Shown here: piece after piece, positions 9,004 through 18,073 of the stretch | Numbering within the stretch: position 1 is the stretch's first letter | Layout: every line of letters begins with the position of its first letter | Origin: Gallionella sp. | GTDB taxonomy: Bacteria > Pseudomonadota > Gammaproteobacteria > Burkholderiales > Gallionellaceae | Reading direction: 5' to 3' | Assembly (NCBI GenBank): GCA_028714075.1 | Contig: JAQTMZ010000003.1 | Coordinates: 1-64,000, forward strand | DNA: 64,000 nt | The notes under the pieces: generated by a model | The model's database searches: none | What the model was told of the DNA's origin: nothing | What the model saw: only the letters and a program-made list of their open reading frames with translations | Translations under genes and position numbers: made by a program

Positions 9004-9417
9004 ATGAAAATTGGAATCCTACTGAGTTGTGCTGCGCTTGCGGCGCTTTCATTTGACGCGCTGGGGCAGGGAGCAGCCAACGGCCCCGTACTGGCTGTCC
9101 CATCGGCACCGGCACAGGTCAGCTACAAGAATGATGTTTACCCGCTGCTCTATGACTATTGCCTGAATTGCCATTCGCCGGAAGGCAAGGGGTATAAGAA
9201 AAGCGGGCTGGACATGCGCACCTACGAAAGCCTGATGAAAGGCACCAAGTTCGGGCCTGTCGTCAAGCCCGGCGACCCCGAAACCAGCACTTTTGTGATG
9301 ATGGTCGAGGGGCGCGCCAAGCCGGAACTCCATATGCCTCCACTGGATGGCAGGCTGTACAAGCAACACATCACGATCCTGCGGAAATGGGTGCATCAGG
9401 GAGCCAAGAATAACTGA
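9004..9417 (+). CDS. Small exported monohaem c-type cytochrome (planctomycete-cytochrome-like domain)
   Basis: The 137-residue product has a signal peptide (about residues 1-22). It has one haem motif, CLNCH (Cys53, Cys56, His57), and a likely Met111 axial ligand in HMPP. The pattern SGLDMRTYESLMKG, VKPGDPETS, MPP and LRKWVHQGA is that of the PSCyt1/cytochrome C domain often found in periplasmic electron-transfer proteins. A ribosome site GGAG at 8995-8998 favours this ATG over the in-frame one at 8992. Its electron partner is not evident; the neighbouring FAD dehydrogenase is a possibility but is separated by 241 bases. Confidence 0.85.
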   Translation: MKIGILLSCAALAALSFDALGQGAANGPVLAVPSAPAQVSYKNDVYPLLYDYCLNCHSPEGKGYKKSGLDMRTYESLMKGTKFGPVVKPGDPETSTFVMMVEGRAKPELHMPPLDGRLYKQHITILRKWVHQGAKNN

Positions 9418-9543
9418 TCATCAGATGACCGCTGATCAGGCGCACCTCTGTAATGTGCCGCAAGATTGACCGAATCGAATAGCCGATGACACCGAGAGCG
9501 ACATGCTTTGGGCTTTGTCCGTTGGCTGACCGATGAATTCTGT

Positions 9544-9566
9544 GCGTTCATCCATTGGATGAACGC
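9544..9566. promoter_or_regulatory. Perfect 11-base palindrome upstream of the FAD dehydrogenase gene
   Basis: Arms of 11 bases (GCGTTCATCCA and its complement) flank a single central T, about 93 bases before the dehydrogenase ATG. The near-continuous symmetry suits a dimeric regulator's operator more than a hairpin. No regulator gene is adjacent. Confidence 0.4.
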
Positions 9567-9658
9567 CGGGTTAACCGAATCTCTCAATTCCGCATTCATC
9601 GCAACCGTGGCTCATTCCGTGGCTCATAGCCATTTCCGAATTCACCGATTGGGAAGTT

Positions 9659-11065
9659 ATGTCGGACGCTGATCTAATTGCCTTGTTTTCATCTGTTGCC
9701 GGCAGCGATGCCGTGCTGACAGGGGAAGCGGCCGCGCCGCATTACGCCGACAAGCGCGGGCGTTATTTTGGCAAGGCGCTGGCAGTGGTGTTTCCGTCGG
9801 ATACGCCGCAGGTCGCGGAACTAGTGAAGCTGTGTGCCGCCAACCGCATCGCCATCGTGCCTCAAGGCGGCAACACCAGCTTGTGCGGTGGTTCGGTGCC
9901 GCTGTCCGAAGGCAGGCAAATCGTGTTGAACTTGTCGCGCATGAAGCGCATCCGCGCGGTCGACCCGGTGAACTACACCATGACCGTCGAGGCGGGTTGT
10001 ACGCTGGCCGCCGCGCGCACGGCGGCGGAGCAGCACAACCGCCTGTTCCCGCTTGAGCTGACGGCGATCCTGAATCATTGCGAGATCGGCGGCAACCTGT
10101 CCACCAATGCCGGCGGCAATGGCGTGCTGCGCTACGGCAATGCGCGCGATCTGGTGCTGGGGCTGGAGGTGGTGTTGCCGGACGGGCGCATCTGGAACGG
10201 CCTGCGCGGCTTGCGCAAGGACAACTCCGGCTACGATTTGAAGCACCTGTTCATCGGCGCAGAAGGCACGCTGGGCATCATCACCGCCGCCGTGCTGAAA
10301 TTATTTCCGCGCCCGCAAGCCAGCGCCACCGCCATCGTGGCCATCGCCGACCCCGAGGTTGCCGTGCGCCTGCTGGCGCATATCCGCGCCACCTGCGGCG
10401 ACACCCTGAGCGCCTTCGAAATTATCTCGCGCAGCTGCCTGGATATTGTGTTCAGGCATGTGCACGGAACCGCCGAGCCGTTTGCAAAGCAGTATGCCTA
10501 TTATTTGCTGATCCAGTCGAGCGACGTGCTGCCGCGCCCGCTGGATGACGCGCTGCGCAACGCGATACAAAATTTCGGCGCAGGCATTGCGGAATTCGGC
10601 GTCACCACCGATGCGGACACGGCGGAAAACTGGTGGAAGCTGCGCCAGAACATCAGCGATGCGCAGAAGTGCGAAGGCATCAGCATCAAGCACGACGTAT
10701 CCGTGCCGATCAGCCGCGTGGCGGAATTCATCGCGCGCGCCGATGGCGCATTGCATGCCGCGTTCCCCGGCATCCGCATCGTCGCATTCGGGCATATGGG
10801 CGACGGCAACATCCACTACAACGCCTCGCTGGCGGATGCGGAGCAAAACAAATTATTCATTGCGCGGCAAGAGGGCGCGGTGAACAAGCTGGTGTACGAG
10901 GTGGTGCGCGAATTCAACGGCAGCATCAGCGCCGAACATGGCATGGGGCAACTCAAACGCGAAACCATCCGCGACTACAAAGAGCCGCTGGAGCTGGAAT
11001 TGATGCGCAGCATCAAGCAGGCGCTCGACCCGCAAGGGCTGATGAATCCGGGCAAGGTATTGTAG
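9659..11065 (+). CDS. FAD-linked 2-hydroxyacid dehydrogenase (GlcD/D-2-hydroxyglutarate dehydrogenase family)
   Basis: This 468-residue VAO-type flavoprotein has an FAD-binding region with PQGGNTSLCGGSVP and ELTAILNHCEIGGNLSTNAGG. Its C-terminal substrate domain includes FGHMGDGNIHYN (metal-binding His) and SAEHGMGQLKRE. Family members oxidise D-lactate, glycolate or D-2-hydroxyglutarate and pass electrons to quinone or an electron-transfer flavoprotein. The substrate cannot be told from sequence, and no glcE/glcF partners follow. The stop codon lies within a palindromic repeat. Confidence 0.85.
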   Translation: MSDADLIALFSSVAGSDAVLTGEAAAPHYADKRGRYFGKALAVVFPSDTPQVAELVKLCAANRIAIVPQGGNTSLCGGSVPLSEGRQIVLNLSRMKRIRAVDPVNYTMTVEAGCTLAAARTAAEQHNRLFPLELTAILNHCEIGGNLSTNAGGNGVLRYGNARDLVLGLEVVLPDGRIWNGLRGLRKDNSGYDLKHLFIGAEGTLGIITAAVLKLFPRPQASATAIVAIADPEVAVRLLAHIRATCGDTLSAFEIISRSCLDIVFRHVHGTAEPFAKQYAYYLLIQSSDVLPRPLDDALRNAIQNFGAGIAEFGVTTDADTAENWWKLRQNISDAQKCEGISIKHDVSVPISRVAEFIARADGALHAAFPGIRIVAFGHMGDGNIHYNASLADAEQNKLFIARQEGAVNKLVYEVVREFNGSISAEHGMGQLKRETIRDYKEPLELELMRSIKQALDPQGLMNPGKVL

Positions 11066-11116
11066 GAGCGGGCCATGCCCGCGAACCACTTATCGCGGGT
11101 ATGGCCCGCTCCTACA
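11061..11116. repeat. REP-like palindrome overlapping the dehydrogenase stop codon
   Basis: Arms 11061-11084 and 11093-11116 (24 bases, one G-U pair) enclose an 8-base loop. The words TAGGAGCGGGC and GCCCGCTCCTA resemble Pseudomonas REP sequences. The TAG stop (11063-11065) is inside the left arm. It could also act as a transcript-end stabiliser; there is no T run for termination. Confidence 0.88.
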
Positions 11117-11163
11117 GGGATAGGTGGCGTTTCAATATCAGGCAACGCATAGAGGAGGCGCAA

Positions 11164-11988
11164 ATGGCAAACCAACCTGAAATTACCAACATGGCATTGT
11201 TCTGCGATTTCGAGAACGTGGCGCTGGGCGTGCGCGATGCCAAGTACGCCCAGTTCGATATCAAGAAAGTGCTGGAACGCCTGCTGCTCAAGGGCAGCAT
11301 CGTGGTCAAGAAGGCCTATTGCGACTGGGAGCGTTACAAGGAATTCAAGGCGACCATGCATGAGGCCGCTTTTGAATTAATCGAAATTCCGCATGTGCGC
11401 CAGTCGGGCAAGAACTCGGCCGACATCCGCATGGTCGTCGATGCGCTCGATCTCTGCTACACCAAAGCCCATGTGGACACCTTCGTCATCATTAGCGGCG
11501 ACTCGGATTTTTCGCCGCTGGTATCCAAGCTGCGCGAGAACAACAAGTATGTGATTGGCATCGGCGTGAAAGATTCGACCTCGGACCTGCTGAGCGCCAA
11601 CTGCGACGAGTTCATCTTCTACGACGATCTGGTGCGCGCACAGGAGGCGAAGAAAAAGCGCGCCGAAAAGAATGCGCCGGTCAAAGCCGCAGCGGGTAAG
11701 GCCAAGCCTGCCGCGGCCAAGGGCGAAGATGACAAGCGCCAGGAAGCGCTCGACTTCATCGTCGAAACCGTCGAGGCGCTGATCGCCGAACGCGGTTCCG
11801 ATGAAAAAATCTGGGGCTCGATGGTCAAGACCACCATGCAACGGCGCAAGCCGGGTTTTACCGAATCCTCCTACGGCTACCGCTCGTTCAAGGAATTGGT
11901 CGAGGATGCGCAGAAACACAAACTGCTGACGGTGGTGCGCGACGAAAAATCGGGGCAATACACTATTTGTTTGTCTGCGGCGGATTGA
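11164..11988 (+). CDS. NYN-domain nuclease-like protein with C-terminal OST-HTH/LOTUS domain
   Basis: The 274-residue protein has an N-terminal NYN/LabA-type PIN-fold domain (about residues 8-150) with its acidic residues in FCDFENVA, SADIRMVVDALD and ISGDSDFSPLV. A basic, alanine-rich linker follows (about 155-200), then an OST-HTH/LOTUS domain (about 203-272). Known members are RNA-binding or RNA-cleaving, but no bacterial substrate is firmly established. The start is fixed by AGGAGG just upstream of ATG 11164; a longer reading frame from 10633 overlaps the dehydrogenase and is rejected. Confidence 0.88.
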   Translation: MANQPEITNMALFCDFENVALGVRDAKYAQFDIKKVLERLLLKGSIVVKKAYCDWERYKEFKATMHEAAFELIEIPHVRQSGKNSADIRMVVDALDLCYTKAHVDTFVIISGDSDFSPLVSKLRENNKYVIGIGVKDSTSDLLSANCDEFIFYDDLVRAQEAKKKRAEKNAPVKAAAGKAKPAAAKGEDDKRQEALDFIVETVEALIAERGSDEKIWGSMVKTTMQRRKPGFTESSYGYRSFKELVEDAQKHKLLTVVRDEKSGQYTICLSAAD

Positions 11989-12011
11989 CGGGCAGCGTAA
12001 CGACTATTACG

Positions 12012-12026
12012 GCCGCCTTGTGCGGC
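12012..12026. terminator. Short GC hairpin between convergent genes
   Basis: GCCGC (12012-12016) pairs with GCGGC (12022-12026) across a 5-base loop, midway between the convergent NYN gene and dctA. There is no clear T run on either side, so termination is only possible. Confidence 0.35.
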
Positions 12027-12039
12027 AAAGGGATTTTGA

Positions 12040-13290
12040 CTAAGCGCCCAACTGTTCCTTGAGCACCGCGTGATCCAGTTCCTTTTCCCAGTGTGAGACG
12101 ACCATTGTGGCGACGCCGTTGCCGACGAAATTGGTCAACGCGCGCGCCTCGGACATGAAGCGGTCGATGCCGAGAATGAGCGCCAGACCAGCCACCGGGA
12201 TCGAGGGTACCACGGCCAGGGTCGCGGCAAGGGTGATAAAGCCCGCGCCGGTGACGCCGGAAGCGCCCTTCGATGTCAGCATGGCGACACCGAGAATGGT
12301 CAATTGCTGCGTCAGCGTTAGCTCAATATTGAGTGCCTGGGCTACAAATAACGCCGCCATGGTCAAGTAAATGTTGGTGCCGTCCAGGTTGAACGAATAG
12401 CCCGAGGGCACAACCAGCCCGACCACCGATTTCGAGCAACCGAGGCGCTCCAGCTTTTCCATCAGCGGTACCAGTGCCGACTCGGAGGAAGAGGTGCCCA
12501 GAACCGTTACTAGTTCGTCTTTGATGTAGTAAATAAAGCGGAAGATATTGAAGCCGACCAGCCATGCGATGCTGCCGAGGACGATGACCACGAATAACGC
12601 ACAGGTCAGGTAGAAGCTGCCCATCAGCGCTGCCAGCGGTTTCAGCGCGCCGATGCCATATTTGCCGATGGTGAAGGCCATGGCACCGCCAGCGCCCAGT
12701 GGCGCCGCTTTCATGATGGTGTTCATCATCGCGAAAAAAATGTGCGAGCACTCTTCGATGAAGCGGTGTACCCGCTGTCCGGCTTTGCCCAGATGCACAA
12801 GGGCGTAGCCGAACAGGATAGCGACCAGCAGCACTTGTAGCAGATCGCCGGAGCCGGTGAAAGCGTCGGTGAAGGTCTTCGGGATAATGTGCAGGATAAA
12901 ATCCACGGTGCTCCGTTCCGAGGCCACCTTGGCGTAATTGGCCACCGCGTTGGCATCGAGCGTTTGCGGGTCGACGTTGAAACCGTCGCCCGGCCTGATG
13001 AAATTCATCACCATTAGGCCGATAATCAGGGCCAGTGTCGACACCGCCTCGAAATAGAGCAGTGCCTTGCCACCGACGCGGCCGATTTTTTTCATGTTGC
13101 CGGCACCCGCAATACCGAGCACCACCGTACAAAAGATCACCGGGCTGATCAGCATCTTGACCAGGGCGATAAAGCCATCGCCAAGCGGTTTAAGCGCCAC
13201 TGCCGTGGCAGCGTCAAAGTAGCCCAGCAGGCCTCCGGCAAGGGTTGCCAGCAGCACCCAGAAATACAACTGACCAGTCAACCGTTTCAT
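12040..13290 (-). CDS. dctA: C4-dicarboxylate:cation symporter DctA
   Basis: This 416-residue inner-membrane protein of the DAACS family takes up succinate, fumarate or malate with protons or sodium. Visible hallmarks are [65 protein letters not shown] in two adjoining stretches, [11 protein letters not shown], and [17 protein letters not shown]. The length is close to E. coli DctA. It is monocistronic, convergent with the NYN gene and divergent from the PilZ gene. Confidence 0.93.
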   Translation of the reverse strand: MKRLTGQLYFWVLLATLAGGLLGYFDAATAVALKPLGDGFIALVKMLISPVIFCTVVLGIAGAGNMKKIGRVGGKALLYFEAVSTLALIIGLMVMNFIRPGDGFNVDPQTLDANAVANYAKVASERSTVDFILHIIPKTFTDAFTGSGDLLQVLLVAILFGYALVHLGKAGQRVHRFIEECSHIFFAMMNTIMKAAPLGAGGAMAFTIGKYGIGALKPLAALMGSFYLTCALFVVIVLGSIAWLVGFNIFRFIYYIKDELVTVLGTSSSESALVPLMEKLERLGCSKSVVGLVVPSGYSFNLDGTNIYLTMAALFVAQALNIELTLTQQLTILGVAMLTSKGASGVTGAGFITLAATLAVVPSIPVAGLALILGIDRFMSEARALTNFVGNGVATMVVSHWEKELDHAVLKEQLGA

Positions 13291-13395
13291 AATTTTCCCT
13301 TGGGGCGGCTAACGCGCCGCAATACCGTGGTTTTGCTGTCCGCAGAAATCTTGCGTCTTTTACACGTGGGCGAAAGCAAGCTCCAGCCATGATCC

Positions 13396-13417
13396 TTGCA
13401 TTAATAATGTAATGCAA
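13396..13417. promoter_or_regulatory. Perfect palindrome in the dctA / PilZ divergent region
   Basis: TTGCATTA and TAATGCAA flank a 6-base AT spacer, about 106 bases upstream of the dctA ATG and 132 upstream of the PilZ-gene ATG. It is AT-rich in a GC-rich neighbourhood and looks like an operator. Which gene it serves cannot be seen. Confidence 0.4.
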
Positions 13418-13548
13418 TTTTTTCACATCAGGCAGAAAAGTTGACGCACGTCAGGGTTTTCCAGGCTGGCAAGTGGATAATTGAACGCCATTTATCAATC
13501 CAACAAAAACCATCGTATCTGTAGCCGCGCATCGGGTGAGAATTAATT

Positions 13549-14043
13549 ATGAGTAATGCTGAAAACGATCCGTTTGGCGTATTAGGCACTTCCGGCGATG
13601 TAACCCCGGTTGTTGCGTTGCCGCCACAAGGTATCAAGGAACATCGTAATGAAACTCGTTATAAGGCTTCATGGAGAGCTGCCATCGCCATCAAAGGCCA
13701 AGATTTTCACTACGGAAGAGTCAAGGATATTTCCCTGCATGGGACAGCAATCCTGAATGAGCTCAGCATTAATCCGGGTGCCAGCGTAACGCTAAACATT
13801 TACATACCTACATTGACTGCACCATGCGCACCGAAAGTTCTGGCGCTTCGCGGTACAGTGTCCTACTCCATCCATGATGCGGATCATTTATGCTTCAGGA
13901 CTGGTATTACTTTTGTTATGTTTGAACCGGCTGCAGACCGCGTTTATCTGGAAGATCGCCTTACAAACTACCACATCAAGGTGCCGGATCCCGTATGCCA
14001 GAGGGGGGCGGCCGCGCCAATTTCACGCTATAGCTCCGGCTAA
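13549..14043 (+). CDS. PilZ-domain protein (cyclic-di-GMP binding candidate)
   Basis: The 164-residue soluble protein carries both halves of the PilZ c-di-GMP site: RNETR (residues 33-37, RxxxR) and DISLHG (60-65, DxSxxG), followed by beta-strands typical of the barrel. It has no output domain. GGTGAG precedes the ATG. It stands alone between dctA and argS, so its target is unknown. Together with the riboswitch at 61181-61303 it shows that this genome uses c-di-GMP. Confidence 0.88.
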   Translation: MSNAENDPFGVLGTSGDVTPVVALPPQGIKEHRNETRYKASWRAAIAIKGQDFHYGRVKDISLHGTAILNELSINPGASVTLNIYIPTLTAPCAPKVLALRGTVSYSIHDADHLCFRTGITFVMFEPAADRVYLEDRLTNYHIKVPDPVCQRGAAAPISRYSSG

Positions 14044-14231
14044 ATCCACGTCAGGAGAAGGTTGCATTCGAGTCTTGGCCTTCTGTAACGTTTCGAGGCT
14101 GTACTCGGTGAACAGCGGGCCGGGGCAGCGTATGACAAGTTTGTCTGACAGCGATGGATCGGAGTAAATTATCAGATGAATTCCCGGTTTGATCTATGGG
14201 TAAGTTCACAGATAGCCGAATAATCCTCAAA

Positions 14232-14240
14232 TGCTATAAT
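14232..14240 (+). promoter_or_regulatory. Extended -10 promoter element for argS
   Basis: TGCTATAAT is a perfect extended -10 (TGnTATAAT), 27 bases before the argS ATG. No good -35 is seen, which is acceptable for an extended -10. The remaining bases from 14044 to 14231 hold no supported gene. Confidence 0.55.
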
Positions 14241-14266
14241 CCGCGCCTCTTTAAAGGTGCCGCTTC

Positions 14267-15943
14267 ATGTCCGTCGTATCGAATTTCAAATCCCATCTTT
14301 CCAAATTGTTCGCGCAGGCGTTGCGCGAGGTTGCTCCCGACGCAGCAGAAACCGAGATACTCATCGAGCGCCCCAAGCTGGCCGCGCATGGCGATTATGC
14401 GTGCAATCTGGCGATGCAGCTGGCCAAGCCGCTGCGCAAGCCGCCGCGCGACATTGCCAAGGCGCTGATCGCGGCGTTGCCGGAATCCAATGTTGTGGGG
14501 AAGCTGGAGATCGCCGGGGCGGGATTCATCAACGTATTCATCACCACTGCCGCGAAACAGGGCGTGGTGCGGAGCGTGTTGCAGGCCGGTGCGGGCTACG
14601 GCCATGTGCATGTCGGCGCGGGGCGCAAGGTGGGGGTGGAGTTCGTCTCGGCGAACCCGACCGGGCCGCTGCATGTCGGGCACGGGCGCGGCGCGGCGGT
14701 CGGCGATTGCCTGTGCAACGTGCTGCATGCGGCGGGCTGGGTCGTGACGCGCGAGTTCTACTACAACGACGCGGGCGTGCAGATCGACAACCTGACACTG
14801 TCCGTGCAGTTGCGCTGCAAGGGCATCACGCCGGAGGATCCTTCGTGGCCGGAAGCGGGCTATCGCGGCGATTACATCGCGGATGTCGCGCAGGCCTATC
14901 TGGCGCAAGAGACCGTGGAAGCGGACGACCAGCATGTGCATGCCTGCGGCGATGTGAACGACACCGAGGCGATCCGCCATTTTGCGGTGGCCTATCTGCG
15001 CCGCGAGCAGGATCTCGACCTGCGCGCGTTCGGCGTGAATTTCGATGTGTTCTCGCTGGAGTCCGCGCTGTATACCGACGGCAAGGTGAAGGAGGTGGTC
15101 GACCGGCTGATCGCCAGCGGCCACACCTACGAGCAGGACGACGCGCTGTGGCTGCGCACCACCGCTTTCGGCGACGACAAGGATCGGGTGATGCGCAAGT
15201 CCGATGGCACTTACACCTACTTCGTGCCGGACGTGGCCTATCATCTGGACAAGTGGCGGCGCGGCTTTACGCGCGTCATCAACGAGCAGGGCGCGGATCA
15301 CCACAGCACGATCACGCGGGTAAGGGCGGGTCTGCAGGCGCTGGACGCCGGTATTCCGCAAGGCTGGCCGGATTATGTGCTGCACCAGATGGTGGCGGTG
15401 TTGCGCAACGGCCAGGAGGTGAAAATATCCAAGCGCGCCGGCAGCTATGTCACGCTGCGCGACCTGATCGACGAAGTGGGTTGCGACGCGACGCGCTATT
15501 TCCTCGCCGCGCGCCATCCCGATTCGCAGCTGGTATTCGATATCGACCTGGCAAAATCGAAGAGCAACGACAACCCGGTGTACTACATCCAGTATGCGCA
15601 TGCGCGCATCAGCGCGGTGCTGGCGCAATGGGGCGGCGACAGGCTGGCGTTGCTGCACGCGGATGTCAGCCTGCTGGACAGCGAATACGAGACCGCGCTG
15701 CTGCAACAGTTGATCGATTATCCGCAGGTGATCGAGAATGCCGCGACGGAACTCGCGCCGCACCTGGTCGCGTTTTATCTGAAGGATTTGGCGGCGGATT
15801 TCCACAGCTACTATAATGCGTCACGTTTTTTGGTCGAAGATGAAGCGGTCAAACTGGCGCGTCTGGCGCTGATCTGCGCAGCCGCACAAGTGATGCACAA
15901 TGGTCTGGCGCTGCTGGGTGTCAGCGCACCGGACAAAATGTAA
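14267..15943 (+). CDS. argS: Arginyl-tRNA synthetase
   Basis: This class I synthetase of 558 residues has the HIGH-type motif in [14 protein letters not shown] and a KMSKS-like VKISKRAGS. The N-terminal Add-1 region and the C-terminal DALR anticodon domain ([11 protein letters not shown] onward) are present. It starts the cluster argS-SPOR-dsbA, common in betaproteobacteria. Confidence 0.98.
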   Translation: MSVVSNFKSHLSKLFAQALREVAPDAAETEILIERPKLAAHGDYACNLAMQLAKPLRKPPRDIAKALIAALPESNVVGKLEIAGAGFINVFITTAAKQGVVRSVLQAGAGYGHVHVGAGRKVGVEFVSANPTGPLHVGHGRGAAVGDCLCNVLHAAGWVVTREFYYNDAGVQIDNLTLSVQLRCKGITPEDPSWPEAGYRGDYIADVAQAYLAQETVEADDQHVHACGDVNDTEAIRHFAVAYLRREQDLDLRAFGVNFDVFSLESALYTDGKVKEVVDRLIASGHTYEQDDALWLRTTAFGDDKDRVMRKSDGTYTYFVPDVAYHLDKWRRGFTRVINEQGADHHSTITRVRAGLQALDAGIPQGWPDYVLHQMVAVLRNGQEVKISKRAGSYVTLRDLIDEVGCDATRYFLAARHPDSQLVFDIDLAKSKSNDNPVYYIQYAHARISAVLAQWGGDRLALLHADVSLLDSEYETALLQQLIDYPQVIENAATELAPHLVAFYLKDLAADFHSYYNASRFLVEDEAVKLARLALICAAAQVMHNGLALLGVSAPDKM

Positions 15944-15961
15944 CGAAAAGGAACGCAAAAT

Positions 15962-16606
15962 ATGAGCAGAAATACAGGCAACAAACCCGCCGCGCCGCGC
16001 AAGAGCAGCAGCCCGTTATTGACCGGCATTCTCGTCGGCATGGTAATCGGCGTCGGCATGGCCGCCGGATTGGCCTGGTACATCATGAAATCGCCCAGCC
16101 CGTTCGTGCAAAAAGAGCAGGTGGTGAGCAAGCCGCCGCCAGTTGCCGAAAAACTGGCGGCACCCGCCACAAGCGCGGTATCCGATGTGCAGCCGGCCAC
16201 GCCAGCTTCCGGCGTGAGCGACGGCAAGCCGCGTTTCGAGTTTTACAAAGTGCTGACCGACAAGCAGGATGCGCCTATTGCGGCACTGGCCAAGCCCGCC
16301 GATAAAGCGCAGGCGGCCAAACCGCAGCCTGCGGTCGACAAGCCGCAGGCATCTGATAGCAAACCGATTGCCGCCAACGAACCGTCTTTCTTGCAGGCCG
16401 CGTCATTTTCCAATGCCGATGACGCGGAAAAACTCAAGGCCAGGCTGGCCATGCTGGGTGTCGAAACCAGCATTCAAACCGTTACTATCCCGGATAAGGG
16501 CGTGTGGCACCGAGTGCGTTCCGGGCCATACAAAAATACCGGCGAGATGAACAGCGCGCGCATTTTGCTGAAACAAAACGGGGTGGATGCCACTCCTACC
16601 CGGTAG
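15962..16606 (+). CDS. Membrane-anchored SPOR-domain protein (FtsN-like)
   Basis: The 214-residue protein has one transmembrane helix near the N-terminus (about residues 18-40, LLTGILVGMVIGVGMAAGLAWYI), then a Pro/Ala/Lys-rich periplasmic linker. A SPOR domain covers about residues 138-212 (FLQAASFSNADDAEKLKARL and VWHRVRSGPYKN). SPOR domains bind denuded septal peptidoglycan. The topology matches FtsN, but an FtsN-equivalent role is inferred only. Confidence 0.85.
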   Translation: MSRNTGNKPAAPRKSSSPLLTGILVGMVIGVGMAAGLAWYIMKSPSPFVQKEQVVSKPPPVAEKLAAPATSAVSDVQPATPASGVSDGKPRFEFYKVLTDKQDAPIAALAKPADKAQAAKPQPAVDKPQASDSKPIAANEPSFLQAASFSNADDAEKLKARLAMLGVETSIQTVTIPDKGVWHRVRSGPYKNTGEMNSARILLKQNGVDATPTR

Positions 16607-16650
16607 CGGTACGGTACCTCAGCCTTCATTTTTATTACAAGGAGCGATAA

Positions 16651-17307
16651 GTGAAAAACCAGCTTAAGAATTTGTTTATTGCAGCCATTTTATTTATCAG
16701 CGGCGCGGCTGTCGCCGCAGTGGAGCAGGGCAAGGATTACAAGTTGATTCCGCCGCAACCGACCAGCACCAAAAAAATCGAAGTGCTGGAATTCTTCTTT
16801 TATGGCTGTTCGCATTGCTTCCATTTGCATCCGCATATAAGCACATGGGAAAAAACCATGCCCAAGGATGTGGAACTGGTTTATGTCCCGACCATTTTCC
16901 GCGATTCGTGGGAACCGATGGCGCGCACTTTCTACGCGCTCGAATCTTTGGGGCAGCAACACCAGTTGCATGACGCGCTGTATAAGGCATGGAACGTGGA
17001 TAACGATGTGCTGGGCGACGAAGCCAAAATACTCGATTTTGTCGCGCCGCACGGCGTGGATCGCGCGAAATTCTCGGCGGCTTACAACTCGTTTTCGATG
17101 CAAAGCAAGGTGACCCGCGCCAAGCAAATGATCCGCAGCTACGGCATCACCGGCACGCCGACCCTGATCGTGGACGGCAAATATCTCATCACCGGCCTGC
17201 AACCGGAAGAAACCATTCGCGTGCTGAACGAAGTCATTGCGATGGCGCGCAAGGAACACCCCGCCGCAACGGCAGAGAGCAAGCCCAAGGAACAAGCGAA
17301 GCACTAA
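16651..17307 (+). CDS. dsbA: Periplasmic thiol:disulfide oxidoreductase DsbA
   Basis: The 218-residue exported thioredoxin-fold protein has a signal peptide (about 1-22), the active-site C53-S-H-C56 (YGCSHCFHLH) and the cis-proline segment GTPTLIV. It introduces disulfides into secreted proteins. Translation starts at GTG 16651 with AAGGAG ahead of it. The stop codon overlaps the ATG of the SDR gene by one base. Confidence 0.95.
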   Translation: MKNQLKNLFIAAILFISGAAVAAVEQGKDYKLIPPQPTSTKKIEVLEFFFYGCSHCFHLHPHISTWEKTMPKDVELVYVPTIFRDSWEPMARTFYALESLGQQHQLHDALYKAWNVDNDVLGDEAKILDFVAPHGVDRAKFSAAYNSFSMQSKVTRAKQMIRSYGITGTPTLIVDGKYLITGLQPEETIRVLNEVIAMARKEHPAATAESKPKEQAKH

Positions 17308-18071
17308 TGCCCCTGAAAGTGGTGGTGACCGGCGCGTCGAGCGGTCTGGGCATGGCTCTGGCGCGCCATTATCTTGAGCGCGGCGCCAGCGTCGCCGCCT
17401 TCGCAAGACGCGGCGCACTGCTGCAAGCCCTTGCCGCAGAATTTCCCGATCAGGTTTCCTGCTACGCGCTGGACGTACGTGATGCGCCTGCGGTACAGGA
17501 TGCGGCCAGCGATTTCATCAGGCGTGTCGGATGCCCGGACGTGGTGATCGCCAATGCCGGCGTGAGTGTCGGCACGCTCACCGAATATGCCGAAGATCTG
17601 GAAGCGTTCCGGCAAGTAATGGACACCAATGTGCTGGGCATGGTGCAAACCTTCCAGCCTTTCCTCGCGGCAATGCGCGCGGCGCGCCAAGGTACACTGG
17701 TCGGCATCGCCAGCGTGGCGGGATTTCGCGGCCTGCCGGGGGTGGGTGCCTATGCGGCCTCCAAGGCCGCCGCCATTTCCTATCTGGAATCCCTGCGCGT
17801 CGAACTGCATGGCAGCGGGGTGAAGGTCGTCACGATCTGCCCGGGTTACATCAAGACGCCGATGACCGCCGTCAACCCTTATCCGATGCCGTTCCTGCTG
17901 GAGGCGGATGAAGCGGCACAACGCATGGTACGCGCCATTGAAAGGCAAACCGCATTTACGGTGATCCCGTGGCAAATGGGCTTGGCCGGACGCGTGCTCA
18001 AGCTGTTGCCGCGCTGGCTATATGACCGGCTGCTCGCCAAGGCGCCGCACAAACCGCGCAAACCAAGCTAG
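17307..18071 (+). CDS. Short-chain dehydrogenase/reductase
   Basis: This classical SDR of 254 residues has the cofactor motif TGASSGLG at residues 9-16, NAG in VVIANAGVSVG, a catalytic Ser in GIASVAG, and the YxxxK pair in YAASKAA. The C-terminal tail is hydrophobic then basic and may touch the membrane. The substrate is unknown. It is coupled to dsbA (one-base overlap) and lies 2 bases before the RquA-like methyltransferase gene. Confidence 0.88.
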   Translation: MPLKVVVTGASSGLGMALARHYLERGASVAAFARRGALLQALAAEFPDQVSCYALDVRDAPAVQDAASDFIRRVGCPDVVIANAGVSVGTLTEYAEDLEAFRQVMDTNVLGMVQTFQPFLAAMRAARQGTLVGIASVAGFRGLPGVGAYAASKAAAISYLESLRVELHGSGVKVVTICPGYIKTPMTAVNPYPMPFLLEADEAAQRMVRAIERQTAFTVIPWQMGLAGRVLKLLPRWLYDRLLAKAPHKPRKPS

Positions 18072-18073
18072 GC

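Noticed and set aside
10633..11163. N-terminal extension of the NYN protein
   Set aside because: It reads through the FAD dehydrogenase in another frame; AGGAGG places the start at 11164.
13360..13400. Sigma-54 type promoter for dctA
   Set aside because: On the minus strand TGGCTGGAGCTTGC looks similar, but the GG-GC spacing is 9 instead of 10 bases, so it does not meet the consensus.
13874..14167. 97-codon open frame overlapping the PilZ gene end
   Set aside because: Out-of-frame shadow of the PilZ gene running into non-coding sequence; no ribosome site.
14234..15816. Long open frames (519-523 codons) on both strands over argS
   Set aside because: They are frame shadows of argS, which carries complete synthetase motifs and the expected length.
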